A stretch of DNA of 64,000 bases from Gynuella sp. (GTDB taxonomy: Bacteria > Pseudomonadota > Gammaproteobacteria > Pseudomonadales > Natronospirillaceae). This document shows, one piece after another, positions 56,361 to 64,000 of the stretch (position 1 is the first letter of the stretch; the number at the start of each line of letters is the position of its first letter). Location: the NCBI GenBank assembly GCA_028282465.1, contig JANQHX010000051.1, positions 1 through 64,000 on the forward strand, in the 5' to 3' direction. The translations under genes were made by a program, and so were the position numbers. Under the pieces are notes generated by a model. The model worked only from the letters and a program-made list of their open reading frames with translations. It made no database searches and was not told where the DNA came from.

Positions 56361-57104
56361 CTAGTGACCTAAGTAAACTTCAACAACTTTTGGATCGTTT
56401 TTTACGCGTTCCATAGAGCCTTCAGAAAGTGTTTTTCCTTGATGCATCACAGTGACTCGATGAGCAATGTCTTCCACAAATTGCATGTCGTGTTCAATTA
56501 CAATCACAGCTCTGCCTTTTGTGATTCTATTGAGTAGCTCAGCTGTTTGTTTTCGTTCAGCTACTGACATGCCAGCAACTGGCTCGTCAAGCATAAGCAG
56601 GTCAGGTTTTTGAATGAGCAACATGCCTATTTCTAACCATTGCTTTTGTCCATGACTGAGTAAGCCTGCTGTTGTGCCAAGAAATTCTGTTAGAAAAATG
56701 GTGTCTGCTACTTCTTCAACTGCTGCCATCACTTCCGCATCGCGTTTGAAGGCAAGAGCCCCAAAAACATTTCTTCCACGGGGAAAAGACAGCTCTAAGT
56801 TTTCAAAGACCGTTAAGTCTTCGTAGATTGATGGGTTTTGAAATTTACGCCCAACACCGGCATGTACAATGGAATGTTCATTGAGTTTAGTGAGTTCTTT
56901 TCCTCTAAACTTAATAGAGCCGGAGGTTGATTTCGTTTTGCCGCAAATGAGATCTAGTACTGTCGTCTTACCCGCACCATTAGGGCCGATAATGACTCGG
57001 ATCTCTTCTTCCTCTACATAGAAAGACAAATCATTTACTGCCTTAAAACCATCAAATGAAACAGTTAAACCTTCAACCGCTAGTAAAAAGTCTTTGTTAG
57101 CCAT
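56361..57104 (-). CDS. urtD: Urea/amide ABC transporter ATPase (UrtD-like)
   Basis: 247 residues with Walker A GPNGAGKTT, signature LSHGQKQWLEIGMLL and Walker B LLMLDEPVAGM, typical UrtD/LivG. Its ATG overlaps the UrtC stop (TAATG). Confidence 0.9.
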   Translation of the reverse strand: MANKDFLLAVEGLTVSFDGFKAVNDLSFYVEEEEIRVIIGPNGAGKTTVLDLICGKTKSTSGSIKFRGKELTKLNEHSIVHAGVGRKFQNPSIYEDLTVFENLELSFPRGRNVFGALAFKRDAEVMAAVEEVADTIFLTEFLGTTAGLLSHGQKQWLEIGMLLIQKPDLLMLDEPVAGMSVAERKQTAELLNRITKGRAVIVIEHDMQFVEDIAHRVTVMHQGKTLSEGSMERVKNDPKVVEVYLGH

Positions 57105-58243
57105 TATTGAGCCCCCGATTTAACATGAGCCCTTGGCTCTGCCAGTTCTTTAATAAGTTTTGGAATCTTTTTAATGAAAGGTTGAGCATGGGTTTTATAA
57201 ATCCCTGCCAAACCATTTGGAAATGCCATCACCACAGCGATGAATAATGCGCCCATGGCGAATAACCAAAGTTCAGGGAAAGATTCAGAGAATGTGGTTT
57301 TGGCCCAGTTGACTAACAAGGTTCCATAGACTGCGCCGAAGATAGATAGGCGACCACCAACGGCACAGAAAATTACCATTTCAATGGAAGGCACAATGCC
57401 GACAAAAGAAGGTGACATAAAACCCACTTGCAAAGTAAACATAGCGCCACCGATAGCGGCGAAGGCAGCACCTAAACAGAAGATAAAAATTTTAAAATTT
57501 GAAACATCGTATCCGGAAAATCGCACTCTATCTTCTTGGTCCCGCATGGCGACAAGAAGGCGACCTAATTTACTTTTTCTAACGACTTGGGCAATGACCA
57601 GGCAAGTAAACAAAAGACCGGCATTCACGAAATACAATATGTATTTTGCACTGTCGGTTCTGATATCCCAGCCTAATAATGTTCGTAAGTCAGTTATGCC
57701 ATTAACACCACCGGTATAACCTTGTTGTCCAATAATTAGTATGGTCAGAATAGAGGCCAAGGCTTGAGTGATAATGGCGAAGTAAACGCCGCCCACTCGT
57801 CTTTTGAACATGGCAACGCCCACAATGTAAGCAAATATGGTGGGTACAACCAATACCGCGATGAGTGCGAAAGGAAGGTTATAGAATGGTTCCCAAAACC
57901 AGGGTAATTCTGTTATTTGGTTCCAGTCCATAAAATCTGGAATACCTGGTGTTGATTGGATTTTAGTACTTTCAGGGTCGGATGCTTCCAGCTTAAGAAA
58001 CATGGCCATGCAGTACCCACCAAGGCCAAAAAACACACCCTGTCCTAAACTTAAAATTCCGCCATAGCCCCAACATAAAACTAATCCTAAGGCTACAAAT
58101 GCATAGGTTAAATATTTACCAACAAGGTTAAGTCGAAAAATATCCATTGATAGTGGCATGATGACAACAATCACAACCGCAAGAATCGCGAAGTAATAAA
58201 TATCTGTTTTCGGAAAAACCGATTTAAAATTCTGTAATGACAT
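57104..58243 (-). CDS. urtC: Urea/amide ABC transporter permease (UrtC-like)
   Basis: 379 residues with about eight to ten membrane segments and family motifs CWGYGGILSLGQGVFFGLGGYCMAM and GAVYGTLLVNWAKTTFSESFPELWLF. It starts 12 bases after the UrtB stop with an AGGAG site. It pairs with UrtB in the membrane. Confidence 0.9.
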   Translation of the reverse strand: MSLQNFKSVFPKTDIYYFAILAVVIVVIMPLSMDIFRLNLVGKYLTYAFVALGLVLCWGYGGILSLGQGVFFGLGGYCMAMFLKLEASDPESTKIQSTPGIPDFMDWNQITELPWFWEPFYNLPFALIAVLVVPTIFAYIVGVAMFKRRVGGVYFAIITQALASILTILIIGQQGYTGGVNGITDLRTLLGWDIRTDSAKYILYFVNAGLLFTCLVIAQVVRKSKLGRLLVAMRDQEDRVRFSGYDVSNFKIFIFCLGAAFAAIGGAMFTLQVGFMSPSFVGIVPSIEMVIFCAVGGRLSIFGAVYGTLLVNWAKTTFSESFPELWLFAMGALFIAVVMAFPNGLAGIYKTHAQPFIKKIPKLIKELAEPRAHVKSGAQ

Positions 58244-58255
58244 TTCAGACTCCTG

Positions 58256-59182
58256 TTATTTACGCAGTTTTAATGCGAACAAACCCTGAGGTCTGATCAT
58301 TAAAATAATGACGACAGTTAATAGCGTGAGTACTTTTGACATCGAACCACTTAAGAAAAATTCCATGGTGGACTGAGCTTGAGAAATCGTGAACGCTGAT
58401 GCGATGGTGCCTAATAAACTAGCGGCGCCACCAAATACCACAACTAAGAAAGTATCAACAATGTAGAGCTGCCCCGACGTTGGGCCAGTAGAACCGATCA
58501 TAGTAAAGGCACTGCCAGCAATTCCTGCAATACCACAGCCTAATGCAAAGGTAATGCGGTCGACTTTTTCTGTGTTAATACCGACTGCACCAGCCATTGG
58601 TCGGTTTTGAACCACTGCTCTAACTTGACCGCCAAATCGGGATTTAAACATTAAGAAGTACACTGCTAGCGTAATAATTAAAGTCAGACACATAACGAAA
58701 ACACCGTTCAACGGAATCTCAATAATGTCTGTTAGCGGAATGGAGCCCATCATCCAATCAGGAATGGTTACACCCACTTCCCTAGCACCAAAGACCGTAC
58801 GATATAACTGCTGGAGTATTAAACTTAAGCCCCAGGTTGCTAAAAGAGTGTCTAAGGGACGACGATATAAATGACGTATGATTGACCATTCCACAAAAGC
58901 CCCTACTGCTCCACAAACAAAAAAAGCAACAATCATTGCAATAAAAAAGTAGATGCTAAAAATAGCAGGCATGAAATCCGCGAATAGATTTGATATCAAA
59001 AAAGTAACGTAAGCACCTAGGATCATGAATTCGCCATGGGCCATATTAATTACACCCATTTGTCCAAAAATAATTGCTAACCCTAGTGCCATAAGAACAA
59101 AAACAGAGAATAAAATTAAGCCAGCGAATCCCTGCATTGCAAAAATTGAAATAAGTTCTGTTGATGAATAATCAGAAAACAT
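58256..59182 (-). CDS. urtB: Urea/amide ABC transporter permease (UrtB-like)
   Basis: 308 residues with LALGLAIIFGQMGVINMAHGEFMILGAY near the N-terminus and YIVDTFLVVVFGGAASLLGT near the C-terminus, standard for UrtB/LivH. A terminator-like hairpin separates it from urtA. Confidence 0.9.
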   Translation of the reverse strand: MFSDYSSTELISIFAMQGFAGLILFSVFVLMALGLAIIFGQMGVINMAHGEFMILGAYVTFLISNLFADFMPAIFSIYFFIAMIVAFFVCGAVGAFVEWSIIRHLYRRPLDTLLATWGLSLILQQLYRTVFGAREVGVTIPDWMMGSIPLTDIIEIPLNGVFVMCLTLIITLAVYFLMFKSRFGGQVRAVVQNRPMAGAVGINTEKVDRITFALGCGIAGIAGSAFTMIGSTGPTSGQLYIVDTFLVVVFGGAASLLGTIASAFTISQAQSTMEFFLSGSMSKVLTLLTVVIILMIRPQGLFALKLRK

Positions 59183-59224
59183 GGTGACAACCTCGTACCG
59201 GTATTACTGCAACTAGCAGAGTTA

Positions 59225-59250
59225 AAAAAGGAGGGTTCAAACGAACCCTC
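59225..59250 (-). terminator. Terminator-like hairpin between urtA and urtB
   Basis: On the leftward strand GAGGGTTC, loop, GAACCCTC (perfect 8 bases) is followed by CTTTTTTAAC. It probably stops most transcripts after urtA, giving more binding protein than permease. Confidence 0.75.
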
Positions 59251-59274
59251 AAGTGCATAGCAAGGTTTTACTGT

Positions 59275-60495
59275 TTACTGATAACCCTTAGGGAATGGGT
59301 CTGGTTCCATTAAGCCTTCTGTTTCATAAATGACATCGTATTGACCGTCACGTTTGGCTAGACCAATTCGTGTTTTAGACCAAAGGTGGTGGTTTTCATG
59401 AACTTTAACGTAACCCTCTGGAGCAGTAGTTAACTCAATACCGGGTGACGCAGCTCGAACTTTATCAATATCAAAAGAGCCTGCTTTTTCAACGGCCGCT
59501 TTCCATAACCAAGGACCGAGATAAGCGGCTTGTGTCACGTCGCCGATTACAATGTCTTCACCGTATTCTTCTTTGAATGCTTCAACGAACGATTTGTTAT
59601 TTGGATTATCCAATGACTGGAAGTATTTCATCGCTGCGTATGCGCCTTCGATATTTTCGCCACCAATGCCTAGGATTTCGTCTTCCGTAACAGAAATGGT
59701 CAATAAGGTGTATTTGTCGTCTGTTAAATCAATACCAGCGGCTTTCAACTGTTTATAAAAGGCCACGTTTGAGCCACCAACTACAATAGCGTAAATGACA
59801 TCAGGCTTTTTCAGTTTGATCTTATTAATCACAGAGTTAAATTGGGTATGACCTAGGGGGTAGTACTCCTCACCAACTACTTTCAAACCTAATTTTTCAA
59901 TGTGCTTACGAGCAATCTTGTTGGATGTTCTTGGCCAAATGTAGTCTGAGCCCAACAGATAAAATGTTTTTGCATCCTTCTCTTTTGCTACCCAATCAAT
60001 TCCTGCAAGTATTTGTTGTGTCGCTTCTTGGCCTGTATAAATAACATTAGGAGACTGCTCCAACCCTTCGTAAAAAGTGGGGTAGTAAAGCATTCCGTTA
60101 TACTGTTCAAATACGGGTAGAACTGCTTTACGGGAAGCCGAGGTCCAGCATCCGAACACTGCTGCTACTTTATCGTTTACCAGCAACTTTTTAGATTTTT
60201 CAGCGAAAGTAGGCCAATCGCTGGCGCCGTCTTCTTGAATGTATTCAATCTGGCGACCTAATACGCCACCCATTTCGTTGATTTGCTTAATTGCCAGCTT
60301 TTCAGCTTGCACCGATCCTGTTTCACTAATGGCCATGGTGCCGGTAACCGAGTGTAGAATACCGACAGTTACGGTATCGTCCGTGACCGCAAGGCCTGTG
60401 GTATTCACTTCTGCAAATGTGCTGTTCATTCCTAAAGCCAACCCAGCTATAGCAGTCAGCTTGAAAACTCTTGATATGGATTTTTGAAAAATCAT
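59275..60495 (-). CDS. urtA: Urea/amide-binding periplasmic protein (UrtA/FmdD-like)
   Basis: 406 residues from ATG 60495, chosen for its GAGGGGA site and signal peptide (ending NSTFAEV). The body matches UrtA: VGILHSVTGTMAISETGSVQAE, GGVLGRQIEYIQEDGASDWPTFAEKS and FGCWTSASRKAVLPVFE. With fmdA and fmdB downstream, the ligand could be urea or a short-chain amide. No urease genes lie in the window, which favours amides. Confidence 0.9.
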   Translation of the reverse strand: MIFQKSISRVFKLTAIAGLALGMNSTFAEVNTTGLAVTDDTVTVGILHSVTGTMAISETGSVQAEKLAIKQINEMGGVLGRQIEYIQEDGASDWPTFAEKSKKLLVNDKVAAVFGCWTSASRKAVLPVFEQYNGMLYYPTFYEGLEQSPNVIYTGQEATQQILAGIDWVAKEKDAKTFYLLGSDYIWPRTSNKIARKHIEKLGLKVVGEEYYPLGHTQFNSVINKIKLKKPDVIYAIVVGGSNVAFYKQLKAAGIDLTDDKYTLLTISVTEDEILGIGGENIEGAYAAMKYFQSLDNPNNKSFVEAFKEEYGEDIVIGDVTQAAYLGPWLWKAAVEKAGSFDIDKVRAASPGIELTTAPEGYVKVHENHHLWSKTRIGLAKRDGQYDVIYETEGLMEPDPFPKGYQ

Positions 60496-60899
60496 TGTTT
60501 GGTTCCCCTCGATGATTAGCTTTCCCCATGAAAACTCGAGAGAAATATTCATAGAAATTTTAACAATTCGATATTAGTCGTTAGCTCTATTCAAATACGT
60601 CATTTGACGCATATGTGTAGGTTTTGCGTTAAGTTAAAATTGAGCACAATTAAGAAGCCTTTCCTAAAGGCTCAAGTCAAAGCACGTTAATTATGGTTCG
60701 ACTCCTTCTCTGCTAGGGGTTTAGGCCAGATTAAATGCTAAATTTTCTCGTTACCGCCTAAATTGTCGGCCACACGCAGTGAGCTGTTGTCGAACTTTTC
60801 CTTAGTTGCAAATAGTAAATGGTGCAAATGAATGGCTTGGTTTTCGCAACACTACAAATCAATGCAATTTGCATTAGCTCACTGGGCTAAGGAATTCTG
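60496..60899. other. Divergent region between urtA and the hybrid kinase
   Basis: No gene seen. It contains a perfect small palindrome at 60861-60875 next to the kinase start. Confidence 0.5.
60861..60875. promoter_or_regulatory. Palindrome upstream of the hybrid kinase
   Basis: AATGCAA-T-TTGCATT is a perfect 7-base inverted repeat ending 24 bases before the start codon. It could bind a regulator of this gene or of the divergent urt operon. Confidence 0.4.
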
Positions 60900-63800
60900 A
60901 TGTCGGCTAAACAAGAAATTTTTAGAATACGTAGAAAGTACAATCAGTGGGTAAATAACCAAACACTAGAAGACTATGCTCTGCGGTTTACCGCAAAAAA
61001 ATCCCGAAAGTGGTCACTTAGTCGAGTGGCCAATACTGCGTTAGGTGCTATTTCTTTCCTAGCACTGGAAGCCATTGGCGCAGCGATCACCATAAACTAT
61101 GGTTTTGAAAACACCCTATGGGCTGTGACAGTTGTCTCAATAATTATATTCTTGGCTGGGCTACCCATATGCTTCTATGCCGCAAAATATGGCGTAGACA
61201 TTGATTTGCTCACACGTGGTGCAGGTTTTGGATATCTGGGATCTACCGCAACCTCTCTTATTTACTCTTCATTCACTTTTATTTTTTTCGCACTTGAAGC
61301 GGCCATTATGGCAAAGGCTTTAGAGTTAGTATTCGGACTCCCCTTAGCAATTGGCTATGTGGTGAGTTCAGTTGTAGTCATTCCAATGGTGTTTCATGGC
61401 ATTACTTTTATAAGTCGGTTTCAGCTTTGGAGTCAGCCACTTTGGATTGTTTTGCAGTTGCTGCCATTTTTAGTTTTGTTATTCAATGATGAGGGCTTGG
61501 CATCAGAATGGAGTAACTACACCGGGCTAAAAGAAGAAGCTTCAGGCTTTAATATTATTCTTTTTGGTGCTGCAGCTTCGGTTATGTTTGCGCTAGTTGC
61601 TCAGATTGGCGAGCAAGTAGATTTCTTAAGGTTTTTGCCAGAAAAGCAAGAAAACAATAAGCTTAGTTGGTGGGTCGCTATGATCTCAGCCGGGCCCGGC
61701 TGGATAATAGTAGGTGCTGTTAAAATATTGATTGGTTCTTTCCTAGCTGTTATGGCGATTAACCATGGCGCTTCATTAATAGAAGCCAGTGACCCAACCA
61801 TCATGTATTCAAAAGTGTTTGAATATTTTATTGGCAACCAACACTTGGCGCTGATTATTGCTGGCATTTTTGTGGTGCTGTGTCAGCTAAAAATTAACGT
61901 AACTAATGCCTATGCTGGTTCAATTGCTTGGTCCAACTTTTTTTCTCGATTGACCCATAGTCACCCCGGTAGGGTCGTTTGGTTGGTTTTTAACGTCTGT
62001 ATTGCGTTGCTGTTAATGGAGTTGGGAATTTATCAAACCTTCGAAAGCACATTAAGTGTTTATGCGATTGTGGCAGTGAGTTGGGTAGGTGCTTTGGTGG
62101 CTGACTTAGTAATCAATAAGCCATTGGGTTTGAGCCCGAAACATATTGAATATAAAAGAGCACACCTGTTTGGTATCAACCCAGTAGGTGTGGGTGCAAT
62201 GGTTATTGGTAGCGCAATCGGAATCTTAAGTTATTTAGACTGGTTCGGGATTTATGCCCACGCACTTTCTCACTTTATCGCGCTAGCTACTGTGTTTGTT
62301 GTTGCGCCTTGTATCGCTTGGCTTACAAAGGGGAGATATTATCTTGCACGACAGCCGTTTATTTTTAACCCTAATGTAGAAACTGCCCAATGCACTGTTT
62401 GCGAAAATCATTACGAAGTTGAAGACTTAGCTCATTGCCCTGCATATCAAGGTTATATTTGCTCATTATGCTGTTCCTTGGACTCCAGATGCCAGGACAG
62501 TTGCAAACCATCTGATAAACTAAGTGGTCAAATTGTTGATTTACTCAAACAGTTTTTTCCTACAAAGATTGCTTCTTATATCAACCTAAGGTTCTTAAAT
62601 TTTATTGTTCTGATTACAGTTGTGTCTGTTGTCACTGGTTTACTTCTGGCGCTTATTTATAGCAATATCAAAACACCAGATATAGTGACAAACGCTATTC
62701 TGGCTTCAGCACTTTGGAAAGTTTTTTTCATCTTAATGATTGTTGCTGGCGTTATTTCATGGCTATTCGTTTTAGCCCATGAAAGTAGAATCGTCGCCCA
62801 AGAAGAGTCCGAAACTCAAACGCAACGATTGAAAGAAGAAATTATTGCTCACGAAGAAACGGATAAACAATTACAAGAAGCAAAAGAGTTAGCGGAAGCA
62901 GCTAATAATGCAAAAAGTCGGTATTTAACAGGCATCAGTCATGAGTTAAGAACCCCACTGAATACCATGCTCGGTTACGCCCAATTGATGGAGATGGACG
63001 AAGAACTACCTGAACACTTTAGAGAGCAAATCTCGGTTGTTAAACGAAGTGGTGAGCATCTTTCTGATTTGATAGAGGGGCTGTTAGATATTTCAAATAT
63101 TGAAGCCGGGCGTTTAGATATTCAGAAAAATAGAATCCGAATTAGCAGCATGCTTGCACAACTGGAAAAGATGTTTAGGCTACAGGCCGAAGCAAAAGGG
63201 TTAGAGTTTAGTTATCAATGTAATAGCCAACTACCTGATTTAGTAGTTAGTGATGAAAAACGGCTTAGACAAATTCTAATTAACCTACTATCAAATGCTG
63301 TGAAATATACAGCCCAAGGCAAGGTGACTTTTTCTATCAAATATAAAAACCAAGTGGCTGAGTTTTCGATAATTGATACAGGAATTGGTATTCCCGAAAA
63401 AGAAATGGAGCGAATCTTTCGACCCTTTGAGAGATTGAGAAATCCCGACTCACCAGCAGTGAGTGGGACAGGGTTAGGCCTTACTATTACTCGGTTACTG
63501 GTTGATATTATGGGCGGTGATTTAGAAGTTAAAAACAATCCAGAAGGGGGGGTGTCCTTTAAAGTATGGTTAATGCTGTCTCAAGTAGTTGCTACAACCA
63601 AAGAAATTAAGCCCAAACATATATATGGTTATTCTGGGCCAAGGTTATCTGTCATGGTGGTTGATGACGAGCCTGCCCATCGCCGTTTAATTAGCGATTT
63701 ACTTTCTCCCTTAGGTTTTTATGTAGTGGAAGCCGAGGACAGTCGATCCTGCTTGTCGATGTTGAATTCATTTAAGCCGAATATTTTTCTCATTGATATT

Positions 63801-64000
63801 CAAATGCCAGGAATGAATGGAATCGAGTTATCCAAAGTAATTAAGTCGAAAATGGGGAACATTCCCATCGTAATAATCTCTGCCAATGCTTCACAGGATC
63901 TAGATAGAGAAACATCGCTACACAATTTTGACGATTATCTTTATAAGCCCATTAAATTAAATTCTCTTTTAGGTCGTTTGTCCAAGTATCTCAACATTAG
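60900..64000 (+). CDS. Hybrid histidine kinase with NCS1-like transporter domain (cut by window end)
   Basis: Starts at ATG 60900 after an AAGGAA site and is open to the end (1033 codons seen). Residues 1 to about 490 hold about 12 membrane segments with NCS1/purine-permease-like motifs (LLTRGAGFGYLGST, QIGEQVDFLRFLP). Then comes a Cys/His cluster (C498, C501 ... CSLCCSLDSRC, CK at about 530). Two more membrane segments (about 560-640) and a coiled coil lead to HisKA with H681 (GISHELRTP), a HATPase and a receiver domain with D966 (LIDIQMPG). It is divergent from urtA, which suggests it senses an amide, urea or nucleobase-type solute and controls that operon. The last residues of the receiver lie at the window end. 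Confidence 0.85.
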   Translation, partial: MSAKQEIFRIRRKYNQWVNNQTLEDYALRFTAKKSRKWSLSRVANTALGAISFLALEAIGAAITINYGFENTLWAVTVVSIIIFLAGLPICFYAAKYGVDIDLLTRGAGFGYLGSTATSLIYSSFTFIFFALEAAIMAKALELVFGLPLAIGYVVSSVVVIPMVFHGITFISRFQLWSQPLWIVLQLLPFLVLLFNDEGLASEWSNYTGLKEEASGFNIILFGAAASVMFALVAQIGEQVDFLRFLPEKQENNKLSWWVAMISAGPGWIIVGAVKILIGSFLAVMAINHGASLIEASDPTIMYSKVFEYFIGNQHLALIIAGIFVVLCQLKINVTNAYAGSIAWSNFFSRLTHSHPGRVVWLVFNVCIALLLMELGIYQTFESTLSVYAIVAVSWVGALVADLVINKPLGLSPKHIEYKRAHLFGINPVGVGAMVIGSAIGILSYLDWFGIYAHALSHFIALATVFVVAPCIAWLTKGRYYLARQPFIFNPNVETAQCTVCENHYEVEDLAHCPAYQGYICSLCCSLDSRCQDSCKPSDKLSGQIVDLLKQFFPTKIASYINLRFLNFIVLITVVSVVTGLLLALIYSNIKTPDIVTNAILASALWKVFFILMIVAGVISWLFVLAHESRIVAQEESETQTQRLKEEIIAHEETDKQLQEAKELAEAANNAKSRYLTGISHELRTPLNTMLGYAQLMEMDEELPEHFREQISVVKRSGEHLSDLIEGLLDISNIEAGRLDIQKNRIRISSMLAQLEKMFRLQAEAKGLEFSYQCNSQLPDLVVSDEKRLRQILINLLSNAVKYTAQGKVTFSIKYKNQVAEFSIIDTGIGIPEKEMERIFRPFERLRNPDSPAVSGTGLGLTITRLLVDIMGGDLEVKNNPEGGVSFKVWLMLSQVVATTKEIKPKHIYGYSGPRLSVMVVDDEPAHRRLISDLLSPLGFYVVEAEDSRSCLSMLNSFKPNIFLIDIQMPGMNGIELSKVIKSKMGNIPIVIISANASQDLDRETSLHNFDDYLYKPIKLNSLLGRLSKYLNI

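Noticed and set aside
1..64000. CRISPR arrays, IS elements, prophage, tRNA and rRNA
   Set aside because: I looked for regular repeats, transposase motifs, cloverleaf sequences and rRNA blocks and saw none.

Overview
The window looks like chromosome from a free-living, probably marine, polysaccharide-degrading gammaproteobacterium. The reasons are: secreted multi-domain carbohydrate-active proteins with Gly/Ser/Asn-rich and Thr/Asp-rich linkers, five secreted c-type cytochrome-like proteins, FeoAB behind a Fur box, a YejK-type nucleoid protein, an NtrC-type regulator with a sigma-54 promoter, and moderate-to-low GC judged by eye. I saw no IS element, prophage, CRISPR array, rRNA or tRNA. No species is claimed.

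Region 1 (1-12.5 kb) is a polysaccharide-degradation locus. A truncated leftward gene and a 1087-residue protein share the start of a GH-A/GH26-like catalytic domain. A 437-residue protein carries the same non-catalytic modules without the enzyme. Between and after them lie two haem-binding secreted proteins and a DUF1501-type Tat protein. A palindromic operator close to TGAAACCGGTTTCA recurs near these genes and again upstream of two distant genes (at 28.9 and 30.9 kb). One of those is a 1307-residue di-haem oxidoreductase that shares an unnamed small domain with the 1087-residue enzyme. I read this as one regulon combining glycan binding, hydrolysis and redox chemistry.

Region 2 (12.5-18 kb) is a leftward operon: chemoreceptor, lipoxygenase with a full set of metal ligands, and a RoxA-like di-haem protein. 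Region 3 (18.3-24.6 kb) holds feoAB, yecH, an acetyltransferase, yejK, a VTT-family membrane protein, a C_GCAxxG_C_C redox protein and two tandem Bor-like lipoproteins. Region 4 (29-34.4 kb) holds a DUF1801-like protein, a histone-deacetylase-like protein, an orphan secreted protein, an ABC exporter and PhnA. Region 5 (34.5-40 kb) is an envelope-glycan operon (BNR/sialidase-like, membrane protein, ArnT-like, LPG-synthase-like, GT9).

Region 6 (40.3-47.2 kb) is the most unusual part. A sigma-54 response regulator is followed by a soluble histidine kinase whose N-terminus is a sugar-ABC-transporter ATPase domain with a degraded signature motif. A xylose-type ABC transporter follows, and a near-consensus sigma-54 promoter lies between the kinase and the transporter. 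The transporter encodes only a half-size ATPase, so the kinase may dock on the permease or pair with that ATPase.

Region 7 (47.8-54 kb) holds a GGDEF/EAL protein and a leftward DHOR, VCBS/ASPIC-UnbV and small-protein operon. Region 8 (54-64 kb) is an amide/urea uptake operon (urtABCDE-like, formamidase, FmdB). Divergent from it is a hybrid histidine kinase with an NCS1-like transporter domain and a cysteine cluster, cut by the window end. Two kinases in this window therefore carry transporter parts as apparent sensors.
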